The notes under the pieces: model-generated
What the model saw: only the letters and a program-made list of their open reading frames with translations
Databases searched by the model: none
What the model was told of the DNA's origin: nothing
Translations under genes and position numbers: made by a program
Shown here: one piece after another, positions 44,685 through 55,876 of the stretch
Layout of the letters: each line of letters starts with the position of its first letter
Numbering within the stretch: position 1 is the stretch's first letter
Origin: Cryptosporangium arvum DSM 44712
GTDB taxonomy: Bacteria > Actinomycetota > Actinomycetes > Mycobacteriales > Cryptosporangiaceae
Direction of reading: 5' to 3'
Assembly: GCF_000585375.1 (NCBI RefSeq)
Contig: NZ_KK073874.1
Location: forward strand, 1,550,001-1,614,000
DNA: 64,000 nucleotides

Positions 44685-45816
44685 GCGTAAGCCTCGGGTC
44701 TGGTCGTATTGTGCTGGCAGGTTCCGGCGATGGCGGGATGCTCTCGTGCGAAACACTCTCGTCGAGCAGCGCACATCGCGCGCCCACCGCGCGAATAGCC
44801 AGGCTACCAGCTACGCCACGATGGGTTCAAAACGCCCGCTCGCCTCGTGCACCAACCGGCAACATTTCTGGGCCTCCATCGCCCCACTCCGTGCCGCCAC
44901 GAATGTCTCCCCAGCTCGGAGTTCTCCCAGCCCCGGCACTTCTCCGGCCCCGCGACACCCCGGCGCGTCCCCAAGGCCGGCGTCTCCCTAGGCCCGGCAC
45001 CACCCCAAGGCCGGCATCTCCCCGGGCCCGCCACCTTTCGGCCCGGCACGTCCTCAGGCCTGGCACCTGGCGGGCCGCACATCCCGAGGCCCGGTACATC
45101 CGAGCGCCTCGGATGTACCGGGCCTCTCCGGGCGCCGGGCACCTCCGGGCCCGGCCTACGGCACTGCGGCGCCTCCTCCGGATCCCGTCACCTCCCCAAG
45201 CGGCCGGGCCCCGGCACATCTCCGGCCTACGGCACCTCCCCGAGCTCTCGGATCCCGGCACCTCTTCGGGTCTCGGCACCCTCCTCGGGTTCCGGCACCT
45301 CTTGGGCTCGGGCACCTCACCCTGCTCGGGCACCTCACCCTGCTCGGGCACCTCACCCTGCTCGGGCACCTCACCCTGCTCGGGCACCTCACCCAGTCCC
45401 CTGCACCTCACCCAGTCTCCGGCACCTCTTGGGTCCCGGGCATCTCTTCAGGCTCCGGTGCCCCTCCCACCCCTGCGCGAACTATCGCCGCCCTCTGGGT
45501 CCCGCCCCCTCATCGCGCCCCGTTCCTGCGCCCGTCCTCGCCGCCCCGTTCCTGCGCCCGTCCGCGCGTCCCGTGCCTGCGCCCATCCCAACGCGGGCCG
45601 TCACCACCCTTTACGCCCCGCCCTGCCCGAGCTGTCACCGCATCTGCCGACCCGATTCGTCTCGGGTGGCCGCTGCGGTAGGGCGCGGGAGACGACTACC
45701 TCCGGCCCGTGGGAGAATTGGGGTGGTGCCGACTCATGCGTCGGTGAACCGGTGCGCCGGGCAGCACGAACAGCCCCGCACCACTCAACGTCTTATAGGA
45801 AGAGAGGGACACCCGC
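44685..45816. other. Long C-rich repeat region between rpsT and lepA
   Basis: 1.1 kb with no believable gene. From about 44890 to 45440 the top strand is built of degenerate words such as CCCGGCACCTC, GGCACCTC and GCCCGGC, ending in an exact 18-bp tandem array (45309-45398). Open frames of several hundred codons cross it on both strands, but their translations are repeats (GTSPCSG, RHLP) without family signatures. The final 300 bases before lepA are less repetitive and hold no clear feature except the lepA ribosome binding site. Confidence 0.65.
45309..45398. repeat. 18-bp tandem repeat, about five copies, intergenic
   Basis: CGGGCACCTCACCCTGCT occurs four times exactly (45309-45380) and a fifth time with changes. 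It is the most regular part of the C-rich region between rpsT and lepA and does not encode protein with a start signal. Confidence 0.88.
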
Positions 45817-47661
45817 GTGCCCCCGACGCCGCGCCCGGGATCCACCGACCCGAGCCTGATCCGCAACTTCTGCATCATCGCGCACATCGACCACGGCAAG
45901 TCGACCCTGGCCGACCGCATGCTGCAGATGACCGGCGTCGTCAACGAGCGTCAGATGCGAGCCCAGTACCTGGATCGCATGGACATCGAGCGCGAGCGCG
46001 GGATCACGATCAAGTCCCAGGCCGTCCGCCTGCCCTGGGAACTCGATGGAACCACTCACATCCTGAACATGATCGACACCCCGGGCCATGTCGACTTCAC
46101 GTACGAGGTCTCCCGGTCGCTCGCGGCCTGTGAGGGCGCGGTCCTGCTCGTCGACGCCGCTCAGGGCATCGAGGCGCAGACGCTCGCCAACCTCTACCTG
46201 GCGCTCGAGAACGACCTGCACGTCATCCCGGTGCTCAACAAGATCGACCTGCCGGCCGCGCAGCCCGAGAAGTACGCCGAGGAGCTCGCGAAGCTGATCG
46301 GCTGCGAGCCCGAAGACTGCCTCAAGGTCTCCGGCAAGACCGGCGTCGGTGTCCAGCCGTTGCTCGACGAGATCGTCCGCCAGTTCCCGGCCCCGAAGGG
46401 TGACGCGAACGCCCCGGCTCGGGCGATGATCTTCGACTCGGTCTACGACACCTATCGCGGCGTCGTCACCTACGTCCGGGTCATCGACGGCCAGCTCAAC
46501 TCCCGCGAGCGCATCAAGATGATGTCCACCGCGGCCACCCACGAGCTGCTCGAGCTCGGCGTCATCTCCCCGGAGCCGGTGCCCTCCGACGCGCTCGGCG
46601 TCGGCGAGGTGGGGTACCTGATCACCGGTGTGAAGGATGTCCGCCAGTCCAAGGTCGGTGACACGGTCACCAACAACGCCAAGCCGGCGCAGCAGAGCCT
46701 TCCCGGGTACGCCGAGGCCAAGCCGATGGTGTTCTCCGGCCTCTACCCGATCGACGGCTCGGACTACCCGATCCTCCGCGAGGCGCTGGACAAGCTCCAG
46801 CTCAACGACGCTGCGCTCGCGTACGAGCCGGAGACCTCGGCCGCGCTCGGTTTTGGCTTCCGCGTCGGTTTCCTCGGCCTGCTCCACCTGGAGATCATCC
46901 GGGAGCGGCTCGAGCGCGAGTTCGGCCTCGACCTGATCGCGACCGCGCCGAACGTCGTCTACCGCGTGATCATGGACGACACGACCGAGCACATCGTCAC
47001 GAACCCGAGCGAGTTCCCACACGGGAAGATCGAGTCGGTCTTCGAGCCGGTGGTGCGGGCCACGGTGCTGGCGCCCAGCGAGTACATCGGCGCGATCATG
47101 GAGCTCTGCCAGTCCCGGCGCGGCACCCTCCAGGGCATGGACTACCTGTCCGAGGACCGGGTCGAGCTGCGGTACTCGCTGCCGCTGGCCGAGATCATCT
47201 TCGACTTCTTCGACCAGCTGAAGTCGCGCACCAAGGGCTACGCGAGCCTCGACTACGAGACCACCGGCGAGCAGGCCGCCGACCTGGTGAAGGTCGACAT
47301 CCTGCTCCAGGGCGAGCAGGTCGACGCGTTCAGCGCGATCGTGCACAAGGACAAGGCCTACAACTACGGCACGACGATGGCCCAGAAGCTCCGCGAACTC
47401 ATCCCGCGGCAGCAGTTCGAGGTGCCGATCCAGGCCGCGATCGGTGCTCGGGTCATCGCCCGCGAGAACATCCGCGCGATCCGCAAGGACGTCCTCGCCA
47501 AGTGCTACGGCGGTGACATCTCCCGGAAGCGCAAGCTGCTCGAGAAGCAGAAGGAAGGCAAGAAGCGCATGAAGATGGTGGGCCGCGTCGAGGTTCCCCA
47601 GGAGGCCTTCATCGCCGCGCTCTCCACCGGGGACGCCAAGGAGTCCGGCAAGAAGAGCTGA
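45817..47661 (+). CDS. lepA: Elongation factor 4 (LepA)
   Basis: Translational GTPase that acts on stalled or back-translocated ribosomes. 614 residues: G domain ([40 protein letters not shown]), EF-G-like domains and the family C-terminal domain ([21 protein letters not shown]). The GTG 45817 start is preceded by AGAGAGGGA. No stop or frameshift. It ends before a bidirectional terminator at 47672. Confidence 0.98.
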   Translation: MPPTPRPGSTDPSLIRNFCIIAHIDHGKSTLADRMLQMTGVVNERQMRAQYLDRMDIERERGITIKSQAVRLPWELDGTTHILNMIDTPGHVDFTYEVSRSLAACEGAVLLVDAAQGIEAQTLANLYLALENDLHVIPVLNKIDLPAAQPEKYAEELAKLIGCEPEDCLKVSGKTGVGVQPLLDEIVRQFPAPKGDANAPARAMIFDSVYDTYRGVVTYVRVIDGQLNSRERIKMMSTAATHELLELGVISPEPVPSDALGVGEVGYLITGVKDVRQSKVGDTVTNNAKPAQQSLPGYAEAKPMVFSGLYPIDGSDYPILREALDKLQLNDAALAYEPETSAALGFGFRVGFLGLLHLEIIRERLEREFGLDLIATAPNVVYRVIMDDTTEHIVTNPSEFPHGKIESVFEPVVRATVLAPSEYIGAIMELCQSRRGTLQGMDYLSEDRVELRYSLPLAEIIFDFFDQLKSRTKGYASLDYETTGEQAADLVKVDILLQGEQVDAFSAIVHKDKAYNYGTTMAQKLRELIPRQQFEVPIQAAIGARVIARENIRAIRKDVLAKCYGGDISRKRKLLEKQKEGKKRMKMVGRVEVPQEAFIAALSTGDAKESGKKS

Positions 47662-47671
47662 CGTCGTCCGA

Positions 47672-47707
47672 GCGCTGCCCGTGCCAGGACTTCCGAACGG
47701 GCAGCGC
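47672..47707. terminator. Bidirectional hairpin between lepA and the convergent permease gene
   Basis: An 11-bp stem (47672-47682 with 47697-47707) with a 14-base loop, ten bases past the lepA stop and twelve before the stop of the minus-strand permease gene. Confidence 0.78.
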
Positions 47708-47718
47708 ATCTCTCGGCC

Positions 47719-50150
47719 TCAGACCTCGAGCGGCGGACGACGCAGCAGCGACCACGCCGGCGCCGCGGCGGCCACCACCGCCAGCACCAGGCAGACCGCG
47801 ATGGACACCCCCAGCGGGATCCACGGAATGGACGGGGACGCCTCGCCCACGACCCGGGACAGCGCGCTCGTCAGGCCCAGCAGGCTGAGCACGGTCGCGG
47901 CGATCGCCAGCCCGCTGCCGACCAGCACCACCAGCGCCGCCTCGGCGACCACCACACGCAGCCCCTGGCGGGGCGTCGCGCCGGACAGCCGCAGCAGCGC
48001 CAGTTCCCGGCGTCGATCGAACGTCGCCATCAGCAGCGTGTTGACGATCGCCAACCCGGTGTAGAGCAGTGCGACCCCGAGCAACGCGGTCAGCGCGAGA
48101 GTGTTGCCTTCGTCGGCCTCGGCGCTACGTAGGTCGGCGTAGGCGGTGCGGTCGATCGCCTGCCCGCCGAGCGGCGTCACCGCCGAGCGGACCGCGTCGG
48201 GCGAGCCGCCACGCACGTACACCGCGTCGGCGAGCGCCGAGGGGTCGTGTTCCCGGACGGTCTCGATCGGCAGCAGCACGCTCGTCGACTGGATCGACGC
48301 CACGACGGCGGCCACCCGCAGCTTCGACGTCACCCCGTCGGCGAACGTCACCCGCACCGAGTCGCCCACGTCCAGCCCGGAGATCTCCGAGGCCGTGATC
48401 GTGCCCGGCCGCAGGTCGGCCAGCGAGCCCTCGACGACGGCGACGTCGAGCGTGCGACGCAAGGTGGCCGGGTCGACGCCGAGCGCGGAGCCACTCAGGT
48501 CGTGGCCCTCGTACACACCGTCGGCGTTCTTCGGGACGACCTCCCACACGGTCGTCGCGAGCGTCGCCGACACGGTGGCGTCGGGTACGGCGGCGCGGAC
48601 CGCAGCCGGAACGTCGGCGTTCAACCCGGGACCGTCGCCGGGCACCACGATCACGTCCGCGGTGAGCCGCGCCCGCAGGTCGGCGTCGGTGGTGTCGGCG
48701 AGCGTCGCGATCGCTCCGATCATCGACCCGGCGACGCCGACCGTGACCAGCACCGGCGCCGCCGTCGACGCGACCCGCCGGACCGCGGTGAGCGCTCCCT
48801 GCCGCACCAGCATGGGCCCGGCACCGCCTGCCCTCGCGAGCGGTGCGGTCACCAGCCGGATGACCGGCGGTATCACCACCGGCGCCAGCAGCGCGAACGC
48901 CACCACGAACAGCTCCCCGACGAAGACGGTGAGCGCGATCGCGCCCTCACCGTCGACCCCCACGGCCGCGACGATCGACGCGATCGCGCCGGCCAGGAAC
49001 AACAACCCGAAGACCCACCGGCCGACGGTCATCGTGCGACGCTCCACAGTCGCGTCACGGAGGGCATCGATCGCCGGGACGCGACCGGCTCGCCGGGCGG
49101 CGGCCCACGACCCGATCATCGAGACGACCAGCCCGACGCCGAAGCCGATCGTGAGCGGCCAGAACCGGGCTCGCGGCGCGAACGCCTCCGGCACCAGGTC
49201 GGCGTTCTCCAGCAGCACGGCGTACACCGTCGAGAGCGGGACCCCGAGCAGCGACCCGACCGCCGCGGCCAGGCCGCCGACAACCAGCGCCTCGACGTGG
49301 ACCGAGCGGCGTACCTGCCGTGGCTGCGCCCCGACCAGCCGGAGCAGCGCGAACTCCCGGCGCCGCTGCGACACCGCGAACGCGAACGTCGAACCGACCA
49401 CGAAGATCGCCACGAAGCCCGCCAGTCCGGCGGAAATGCCGAGCAGGGCGGTGGCGTCGTCCAGCTGCTGCCGCCCCGGATCGGGCTCGGCGAACCAGCG
49501 GTCGGCCCCCGTGCGCACGGTCGTTCCCGCGCCGGCGACGCGACGCACGGCCACCGCGACCGCGTCGACATCGTGCGAATCGGTGAGGACGCCGACGGCG
49601 CGCACCGTTCCCCACCGCGCCGCGGCAGCGTCCGAGACGTAGACGGCCGGCCCGTCGACCAGACCGGACACCCGCAGCCGATGGTCGCCGTCGGCCAGGC
49701 GCGCGGTGACCGTGCCGCCGGGCGCGACCCCCGCCTCGCGCCCGAGCACCACCTCGCCGTCGCCCGGCGCCGAGCCCGACACCAGGCGGACCCCGGCCAG
49801 CCGGCTGCTGGCCCAGCCACGACCCTCCTGGACGCCGACGGCAGCGACCCGGACCGAGAACGCGCGGTCGGCGATCGCGGCCGTGACGCCCGGGACGGAG
49901 GCGAGCCGCTTCTCGACGCCGGGCGGAGGCGGCGGGGGAGCCGCGACGATCGAACCGTCGTCCTGCCGAGTGCCCTGCACGACGATCGGCGCCTCGGGGT
50001 AGAGCGTCAGCGCGGTGGACAGCCCGTCGCGCGCGCCCACGCCGGCGAGCAGCTCCGCGGCACCGCTGATCAGCGCGGCGCCGAGCGCGACCGCGACGAT
50101 CGTGCCGAGCAGCCCGGTCCAGCGGGCCTTCAGAGTCGTCAGCGTGAACA

Positions 50151-50151
<1 letters not shown>
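47719..50151 (-). CDS. FtsX-type ABC transporter permease
   Basis: 810-residue permease with two FtsX-like halves. An N-terminal membrane helix (about 15-37) is followed by an extracytoplasmic domain, then three helices (about 240-360), a middle segment with helices near 385-430, a second extracytoplasmic domain, and three C-terminal helices. This layout is that of actinobacterial permeases working with a LolD-like ATPase, which may export or remove lipids, peptides or antibiotics. It overlaps the ATPase gene by one base (TGATG), so they form one complex. The substrate is unknown. Confidence 0.92.
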
Positions 50152-50897
<746 letters not shown>

Positions 50898-51005
50898 GAC
50901 TCCAGCGAACCGTCCGGGGCGCCCGGGGTCACGGCGGGAGAATGGTGTCCTCGAGGTAGAGCCAGGTCTACTTCGGGCGGTCGGCGAATTGTCGTAGGGG
51001 TGCCC

Positions 51006-51011
51006 TAGGTT
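51006..51011 (+). promoter_or_regulatory. Probable -10 box of a leaderless ung promoter
   Basis: TAGGTT ends seven bases before ATG 51019, with no ribosome binding site between. Confidence 0.5.
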
Positions 51012-51018
51012 GCTGGGC

Positions 51019-51702
51019 ATGGCACTCGACCTCATCGCGCTGCTGCCCGAGCCGTGGCAGGCCGTCCTCACGCCGTTCCTCGACCGCGACCGGGTCGCTG
51101 AGCTCGGGCGGTTCGTCGAGCGGGAGTACGCGGAACAGACCGTCTATCCGCCGGTCGACGACCTGTTCGCCGCGTACCGGCTGTGCGCGCCCGACGACGT
51201 CCGGGTACTGCTGCTCGGGCAGGACCCGTACCACGGCCCGAACCAGGCGCACGGGCTGTGCTTCAGCGTCCGCGAGGGCAACCGGGTGCCGCCGTCGCTG
51301 CGCAACGTCTTCAAAGAAATGGCTGCTGACGTCGGCACGGAGATGCCGAAGAGCGGTGAGCTGACGGCGTGGGGTCAGCAGGGCATCTTGCTGCTCAACT
51401 CGGTGCTCACGGTACGTGGCGGCAAGCCCGGCTCGCATGCCAACAAGGGCTGGGAGGAGTTCACCGACGCCACGATCCGGGCCGTCAACACGCTCGATCA
51501 CCGCGTGGTGTACCTGCTCTGGGGTAGCTATGCCCGCAAGAAGGCCGCGCTGGTCACGAATCCGGAGCACGTCGTGCTCGAGGCGGGCCACCCGAGCCCG
51601 ATGAATCCCCGTGGGTTCCTCGGTAGCCGGCCGTTCAGTGCCACGAACAAAGCGCTCACCGACGCCGGTCTGCCGGAGATCACCTGGGAGCTCACCGCCT
51701 GA
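51019..51702 (+). CDS. ung: Uracil-DNA glycosylase, family 1
   Basis: Removes uracil from DNA at the start of base excision repair. 227 residues with the catalytic motif GQDPYHGPNQAHGLCFSV (Asp69) and the second motif HPSPMNPRGF (about 191). I chose ATG 51019, which follows a -10-like TAGGTT by seven bases; an in-frame TTG three codons upstream would be inside the promoter. It is probably its own unit, divergent from the ABC transporter. Confidence 0.96.
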   Translation: MALDLIALLPEPWQAVLTPFLDRDRVAELGRFVEREYAEQTVYPPVDDLFAAYRLCAPDDVRVLLLGQDPYHGPNQAHGLCFSVREGNRVPPSLRNVFKEMAADVGTEMPKSGELTAWGQQGILLLNSVLTVRGGKPGSHANKGWEEFTDATIRAVNTLDHRVVYLLWGSYARKKAALVTNPEHVVLEAGHPSPMNPRGFLGSRPFSATNKALTDAGLPEITWELTA

Positions 51703-51760
51703 AGCAGGCTCGACCCTGAGAAGTATGTCCAGCTCTACCGACACCGGGGCGGAGGCCACC

Positions 51761-51766
51761 TACGGT
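51761..51766 (+). promoter_or_regulatory. Probable leaderless promoter of the sensor kinase gene
   Basis: TACGGT (-10) has CCGACA (51738-51743, -35-like) 17 bases upstream and ends seven bases before ATG 51774. This is the best-formed of the leaderless promoters seen here. Confidence 0.55.
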
Positions 51767-51773
51767 CGATCGT

Positions 51774-53621
51774 ATGACTGGCACCCGCCCCATCCCGACG
51801 CTTCCCGGTGACCCGGCCGGCTCGGGGGCCACGTCCAGTGCGATGGCTCCCGCCGACGCGGCCGACTCGAGAACCGCAGCCAGCGGTCTCGGCTCGGCGG
51901 GCGCGCTCGGCTCGGCCGCCAGCACGCTCGGCTCCGCGGGCCAGCTCGGCTCGGCAGCCAGCCCCCTCGGCTCCGCGGGCCAGCTCGGCTCCGCAGGCCT
52001 AGTCGGCGCCGCGGGCTTGGCGGCCACCGGCGATCAGTCCGGCCCGCCCGCTGCGGCTACTGGTCACGCGGGAGCCCACGGCCCAGCGGACGTCGGCCAC
52101 TCGGGCGGCCCCAGCGGCTCGGGCGACCCCAGCGGCTCGGGCGGCCCCAGCGGCTCGGGCGGCCCCAGCGGCTCGGGCGACCCCAGCGGCTCGGGCGACC
52201 CCAGCGGCTCGGGCGACCCCAGCGGCTCGGGCGACCCCAGCGGCTCGGGCGACCCCAGCGGTCCCCACCCCACCGAACCCTTCAACACACCCGGCCCAGG
52301 CCCCGGCGGCCTCACCGCCCCCACCCCCACCCCCACCGAAAACCAGCGCCCCCGCACCGCCTGGCAAGCGCTCACCCGTCCCCCGAAGAACTTTCTGCTC
52401 TCCTCCTGGCCCTGGCGCTCTCTGATCTATCTCGCCTCCGGGAGCGTCTTCGGCCTCGCCGTCGCCATCGGGCTCGTGGTCGTCGCGATGACCGGCGCGG
52501 TCCTTTCGCTCTTCGCGATCGGGCTCGCCGTTCTCGCGCTCCTGCCGCTCGTCGGGCTGATCATCGCTCCGATCGAGCGCCGGCGGCTGCGCCTCGTCGA
52601 CGCCGAGCCGATCGGCAACCCGCATCGGCCGCCGCCGGGGCCGGGGCCCTGGGCCTGGTTCAAGCACCGGTACCGCGAGGCCGCCACCTGGCGCGAGCTG
52701 GCCGCCACGATCCTGCTCTCGGTGCTCGGCATCGCCGATATGGTCGGGCTGTCGGTCGCGGTCACCAGCGTCGGTCTGCTCCTCGGGGCCCCGGTGGTCG
52801 TCGCGGTCGACAACTCGGCCGAAGGCGCGATCATGTTCGGCGGCTGGCACATCGAGTCGGTCGCCGAGTCGCTGCCGCTCGTCCCGATCGGCGCGCTCCT
52901 GGCGGTCCTGATCGCGTACTTCGTCACCGCGTGGGCCGCCGGCCGGGCGCAGCTCACCCGCATCCTGCTGGCGCCCCGCGAGGCCGAGCAGGGCGAACGG
53001 GTCGTGGCGCTGACCCGCTCCCGGGCCCGCCTGGTCGACGCGTTCCAGGCCGAGCGTCGCCGCATCGAACGTGACCTGCACGACGGGGCGCAGCAGCGGC
53101 TCGTCGCCCTCACCGTCGAACTGGGGCTCGCCCGGCTCGACCTGCCGGCCGGGTCCGACGTGTCCCGGCGGGTGGGGCACGCGCACGAGCAGGCCAAGCT
53201 CGCGCTGGCCGAGCTGCGTGAGCTGATCCGCGGCATCCACCCGCAGGTGCTCACCGACCGTGGCCTCGCCCCGGCGATCACCGACGTGGCGGGGCGGACG
53301 GCGGTGCCGGTGAAGGTCGACGTGAAGGTGCCCCGGCGGCTCGCGTCGGAGATCGAGGCCGCCGCCTACTTCGTCGTCACCGAGGCATTGGCGAACGTGG
53401 ACCGCCACAGCCGGGCCACCAGCGCCGAGGTCCGCGGGTCGATCGCCGACGGGCGCCTGAGCGTCGAGGTCATCGACGACGGCGTCGGCGGCGCGAACCC
53501 CACCGCGGGCAGTGGTCTGGTCGGTCTCGCGGACCGGGTCGCGGTCGTCGACGGCGTACTCACTCTCGTCAGCCCGGTCGGGGGCCCTACTCTGCTGCGT
53601 GTGGAGATCCCCGTCAGGTGA
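51774..53621 (+). CDS. Sensor histidine kinase (HisKA_3 type) with repeat N-terminus
   Basis: 615 residues. The first 200 are low complexity: Ser/Gly/Ala repeats then nine PSGSG-type hexapeptides encoded by an 18-bp minisatellite. A membrane sensor domain follows with four helices (about 220-390). The kinase part has the HisKA_3 motif [15 protein letters not shown] with phospho-His at about 436 and an HATPase domain (about 520-615; GLVGLADR). It pairs with the response regulator downstream by a four-base overlap (GTGA). The signal is unknown; cell-envelope or antibiotic stress is likely given the nearby ABC transporter. The disordered N-terminus is unusual for a sensor kinase. Confidence 0.92.
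   Translation: MTGTRPIPTLPGDPAGSGATSSAMAPADAADSRTAASGLGSAGALGSAASTLGSAGQLGSAASPLGSAGQLGSAGLVGAAGLAATGDQSGPPAAATGHAGAHGPADVGHSGGPSGSGDPSGSGGPSGSGGPSGSGDPSGSGDPSGSGDPSGSGDPSGSGDPSGPHPTEPFNTPGPGPGGLTAPTPTPTENQRPRTAWQALTRPPKNFLLSSWPWRSLIYLASGSVFGLAVAIGLVVVAMTGAVLSLFAIGLAVLALLPLVGLIIAPIERRRLRLVDAEPIGNPHRPPPGPGPWAWFKHRYREAATWRELAATILLSVLGIADMVGLSVAVTSVGLLLGAPVVVAVDNSAEGAIMFGGWHIESVAESLPLVPIGALLAVLIAYFVTAWAAGRAQLTRILLAPREAEQGERVVALTRSRARLVDAFQAERRRIERDLHDGAQQRLVALTVELGLARLDLPAGSDVSRRVGHAHEQAKLALAELRELIRGIHPQVLTDRGLAPAITDVAGRTAVPVKVDVKVPRRLASEIEAAAYFVVTEALANVDRHSRATSAEVRGSIADGRLSVEVIDDGVGGANPTAGSGLVGLADRVAVVDGVLTLVSPVGGPTLLRVEIPVR
52109..52260. repeat. 18-bp minisatellite in the sensor kinase gene, about 8.5 copies
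   Basis: Units of CCCCAGCGGCTCGGGCGA (with GC variants) start at 52109 and recur every 18 bases to 52260, encoding [12 protein letters not shown]. The last unit is broken by a change to CCCCAGCGGTCC. Near identity suggests recent slippage; copy number may vary between strains. Confidence 0.92.
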
Positions 53622-54268
53622 GGATCGTTCTCGCCGAAGACAGCGTCCTGCTCCGAGAAGGCCTCGTCGGCCTGCTCACCCGCTACGGCCACGAGGTGGT
53701 GGCCGCGGTCGGTGACGCCCCCGGCCTGGCCGAGGCGGTGAGAACCAAAGATCCCGACCTGGTGGTCACCGACGTCCGCATGCCGCCGACCCACACCGAC
53801 GACGGGCTGCGCGTCGCGGTGCTTCTCCGCTCCGAGCGGCCGAACCTGCCGATCCTCGTGCTCAGCCAGTACGTCGAGCAGACCTACGCCGCCGAGCTGC
53901 TCGACACCGCCGACGGCGCCGGCGTCGGCTACCTGCTCAAGGACCGGGTCGGCGACGTCGACGACTTCGCCGACGCGGTGACCAGGGTGGCGAGCGGCGG
54001 CACGGTCGTCGATCAGGAGGTCATCCGGCAGCTGCTGCGCCGGCGCTCCAATCCGCTCGACCGGCTGACCGGGCGGGAGGAGGAGGTGCTGGGGCTGATG
54101 GCGGAGGGCCGCTCGAACGCCGCGATCGCCCGCAAGCTCGTCGTCACCGAGGCCGCGGTCACCAAGCACATCGGCAACATCCTGGCCAAGCTCGACCTGC
54201 CGATCGACGCCGACGACCACCGTCGTGTACTGGCAGTTCTCGCCTATCTTCGTAGGCTTGCCCTATGA
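53618..54268 (+). CDS. Response regulator, NarL/LuxR family
   Basis: 216 residues: receiver domain with phospho-Asp52 (VVTDVRMP) and Lys in YLLKDR, then a LuxR-type DNA-binding domain (about 148-210; [25 protein letters not shown]). It is the partner of the sensor kinase upstream, with start GTG overlapping that gene's stop. Its own stop overlaps the MOSC start (ATGA). Confidence 0.95.
   Translation: MRIVLAEDSVLLREGLVGLLTRYGHEVVAAVGDAPGLAEAVRTKDPDLVVTDVRMPPTHTDDGLRVAVLLRSERPNLPILVLSQYVEQTYAAELLDTADGAGVGYLLKDRVGDVDDFADAVTRVASGGTVVDQEVIRQLLRRRSNPLDRLTGREEEVLGLMAEGRSNAAIARKLVVTEAAVTKHIGNILAKLDLPIDADDHRRVLAVLAYLRRLAL
54253..54258 (+). promoter_or_regulatory. Possible internal leaderless promoter of the MOSC gene
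   Basis: TAGGCT, with CTGGCA (54230-54235, -35-like) 17 bases upstream, ends six bases before ATG 54265. It lies inside the end of the response regulator gene, so the MOSC gene may be expressed both with the operon and alone. Confidence 0.45.
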
Positions 54269-54906
54269 GCGAGGTCGTCTCCGTCAACATCGGCGTCCAC
54301 CGGGTGGTGCCGTGGACGCAGAGCATGGGCAGCACCGGGATCGACAAGCGCCCACAACCGGGCCGCGTCCGCGCGGTCGGCGTCGGGCTCGAAGCCGACG
54401 TCATCGTCGACACGAAGAACCACGGCGGGTACGACCAGGCCGTGTACGCCTACGCGAGCGAGGACGCCGACTGGTGGGAGCAGGAGCTGGACAAACAGCT
54501 CTGGCCCGGCGCGTTCGGGGAGAACCTCACCACTCGCGGCGTCGACTGCACCGGCGCGGTGATCGGGGAGCGCTGGCGGGTCGGGAGCACCGTGCTGGAG
54601 GTCAGCTGCCCGCGCATCCCGTGTCGGACGTTCGCCGGTTTCTGGGACGTCCCGCACCTGGTCAAACGCTTCACCGAGCAGGGTCGGCCCGGCGCCTACC
54701 TGCGGATCGTCGACGAGGGGGACCTCGGTGCCGGTGATGCCGTCGAGATCACCCACCGGCCCGGCCACGGCGTCACGATCGGCGAGGTCTTCCGCGCCCT
54801 CACCGGGGAGCGGTCGCTGGCCGCGAGAATCCTCGAAGCCCCCGAGCTGCCGGAGTCGATCCAGCACCGGGCGCAGCGGATGCTCAGCTTGACGCAGCCA
54901 TCCTGA
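54265..54906 (+). CDS. MOSC domain protein (YiiM-like)
   Basis: 213 residues of the MOSC family, which binds molybdenum cofactor sulfur. The conserved Cys is in [11 protein letters not shown] (about 113-120), and [14 protein letters not shown] is the typical core. YiiM-type proteins reduce N-hydroxylated bases in some bacteria; function here is inference. It overlaps the response regulator stop by four bases and the convergent gene at 54884 by 23 bases. Confidence 0.92.
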   Translation: MSEVVSVNIGVHRVVPWTQSMGSTGIDKRPQPGRVRAVGVGLEADVIVDTKNHGGYDQAVYAYASEDADWWEQELDKQLWPGAFGENLTTRGVDCTGAVIGERWRVGSTVLEVSCPRIPCRTFAGFWDVPHLVKRFTEQGRPGAYLRIVDEGDLGAGDAVEITHRPGHGVTIGEVFRALTGERSLAARILEAPELPESIQHRAQRMLSLTQPS

Positions 54907-55744
54907 CCTCGACGAACGCCTCGTCGGGTGCGGTCGTGTCGGGCACCCACTTGCCGCTGTCCGCAGTCCAGACGTCACCGTCGAACGCCACCCGCCGGAC
55001 GCCGAACTCGTGGGCTTTGGCGACGAACCAGTGCGCCGACTGCCAGCCCAGGCGGGATTTCGCGCCGCCGCCCACCGCGACGGTGAGGATCGGTGTGTCG
55101 CCGTCGACGCTCGGGTTCACGGTCAGTTTCCCCAGGTCGGCGGCGAGCTCGGCGACCAGGGCCGTGCTCGCCGGCTGGCCCGACATGTCGGGCGGGCGCC
55201 GCAGCTGACAGGTGACCGCGCCGGCCTCGTCGCCGAGCAGCGCGGCGGCCAGCGTCGTCGCGTCGGACTCCCACTTCTGGTACAGCTCCGGGTGCGCGCT
55301 GCGCTGGACGGCCTGGGCGGCGTCGGTGAGGCGCATCTTCTGCCAGCCCCGCACCCGGACCAGGTGGTCGTAGAACTCGCCGGCGGCGTAGCGGGGGTCG
55401 GACAGCTCCTCGGGCGTTCCCCAGCCCTGCGACGGACGCTGCTGGAACAGCCCGATCGAGTCGCGGTCCCCGGCGTCGAGGTTGCGGAGCTTGGACTCCT
55501 GGAGCGCGGTGGCGAGCGCGATCGCGGCGGCCCGTTCGGGCAGGTCCCGGCGTGCCGCGGCCGCCACGATCGTCGCCGCGTGCGTCAGCTGGTCGGGCGC
55601 CAGGCGGACGACGTCGTTCGAGGCGTAGCTGCGGCAGGTGTCGGACAGGAAGGGCACATGCAGCTTGGTGAGCCTGGAGACGCTGACGATCGTCACCGTG
55701 ACCAGGGCTACCAACACGACCGCCAGCACGGCCGCTTTGCGCAT
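54884..55744 (-). CDS. Secreted lysozyme-like (transglycosylase-like) protein
   Basis: 286 residues with an N-terminal membrane anchor or signal (about 2-24, KAAVLAVVLVALVTVTIVSV). The middle holds LATALQESKLRNLDAGDRD and SIGLFQQRPSQGWG, which resemble the catalytic Glu and the GLFQ motif of lytic transglycosylases, so a cell-wall lytic activity is a reasonable inference. Related genes are often mislabelled as heavy-metal transporters. ATG 55744 has GGAGGAAGG before it. It overlaps MOSC by 23 bases at the 3' end. Confidence 0.75.
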   Translation of the reverse strand: MRKAAVLAVVLVALVTVTIVSVSRLTKLHVPFLSDTCRSYASNDVVRLAPDQLTHAATIVAAAARRDLPERAAAIALATALQESKLRNLDAGDRDSIGLFQQRPSQGWGTPEELSDPRYAAGEFYDHLVRVRGWQKMRLTDAAQAVQRSAHPELYQKWESDATTLAAALLGDEAGAVTCQLRRPPDMSGQPASTALVAELAADLGKLTVNPSVDGDTPILTVAVGGGAKSRLGWQSAHWFVAKAHEFGVRRVAFDGDVWTADSGKWVPDTTAPDEAFVEVRMAASS

Positions 55745-55876
55745 CTGACCTTCCTCCGTCCCGCAAACATATTCAGCGTTTGTGAACAACGATCAGGGGG
55801 TAACTCGGGTGCCCGCTGCCTGAGCCTACGACGTCCAGGTCCGCCCTAGGTGAGACGGCACTGGCACACTGGGGTG

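Noticed and set aside
45309-45398. CRISPR-like look of the regular 18-bp repeats
   Set aside because: Units follow each other with no unique spacers and no cas genes are nearby, so it is a minisatellite.
44711-46133. Frames of 382 and 428 codons crossing the C-rich region and entering lepA
   Set aside because: Their translations are only repeats (GTSPCSG, HPARAP) and they run into lepA out of frame.
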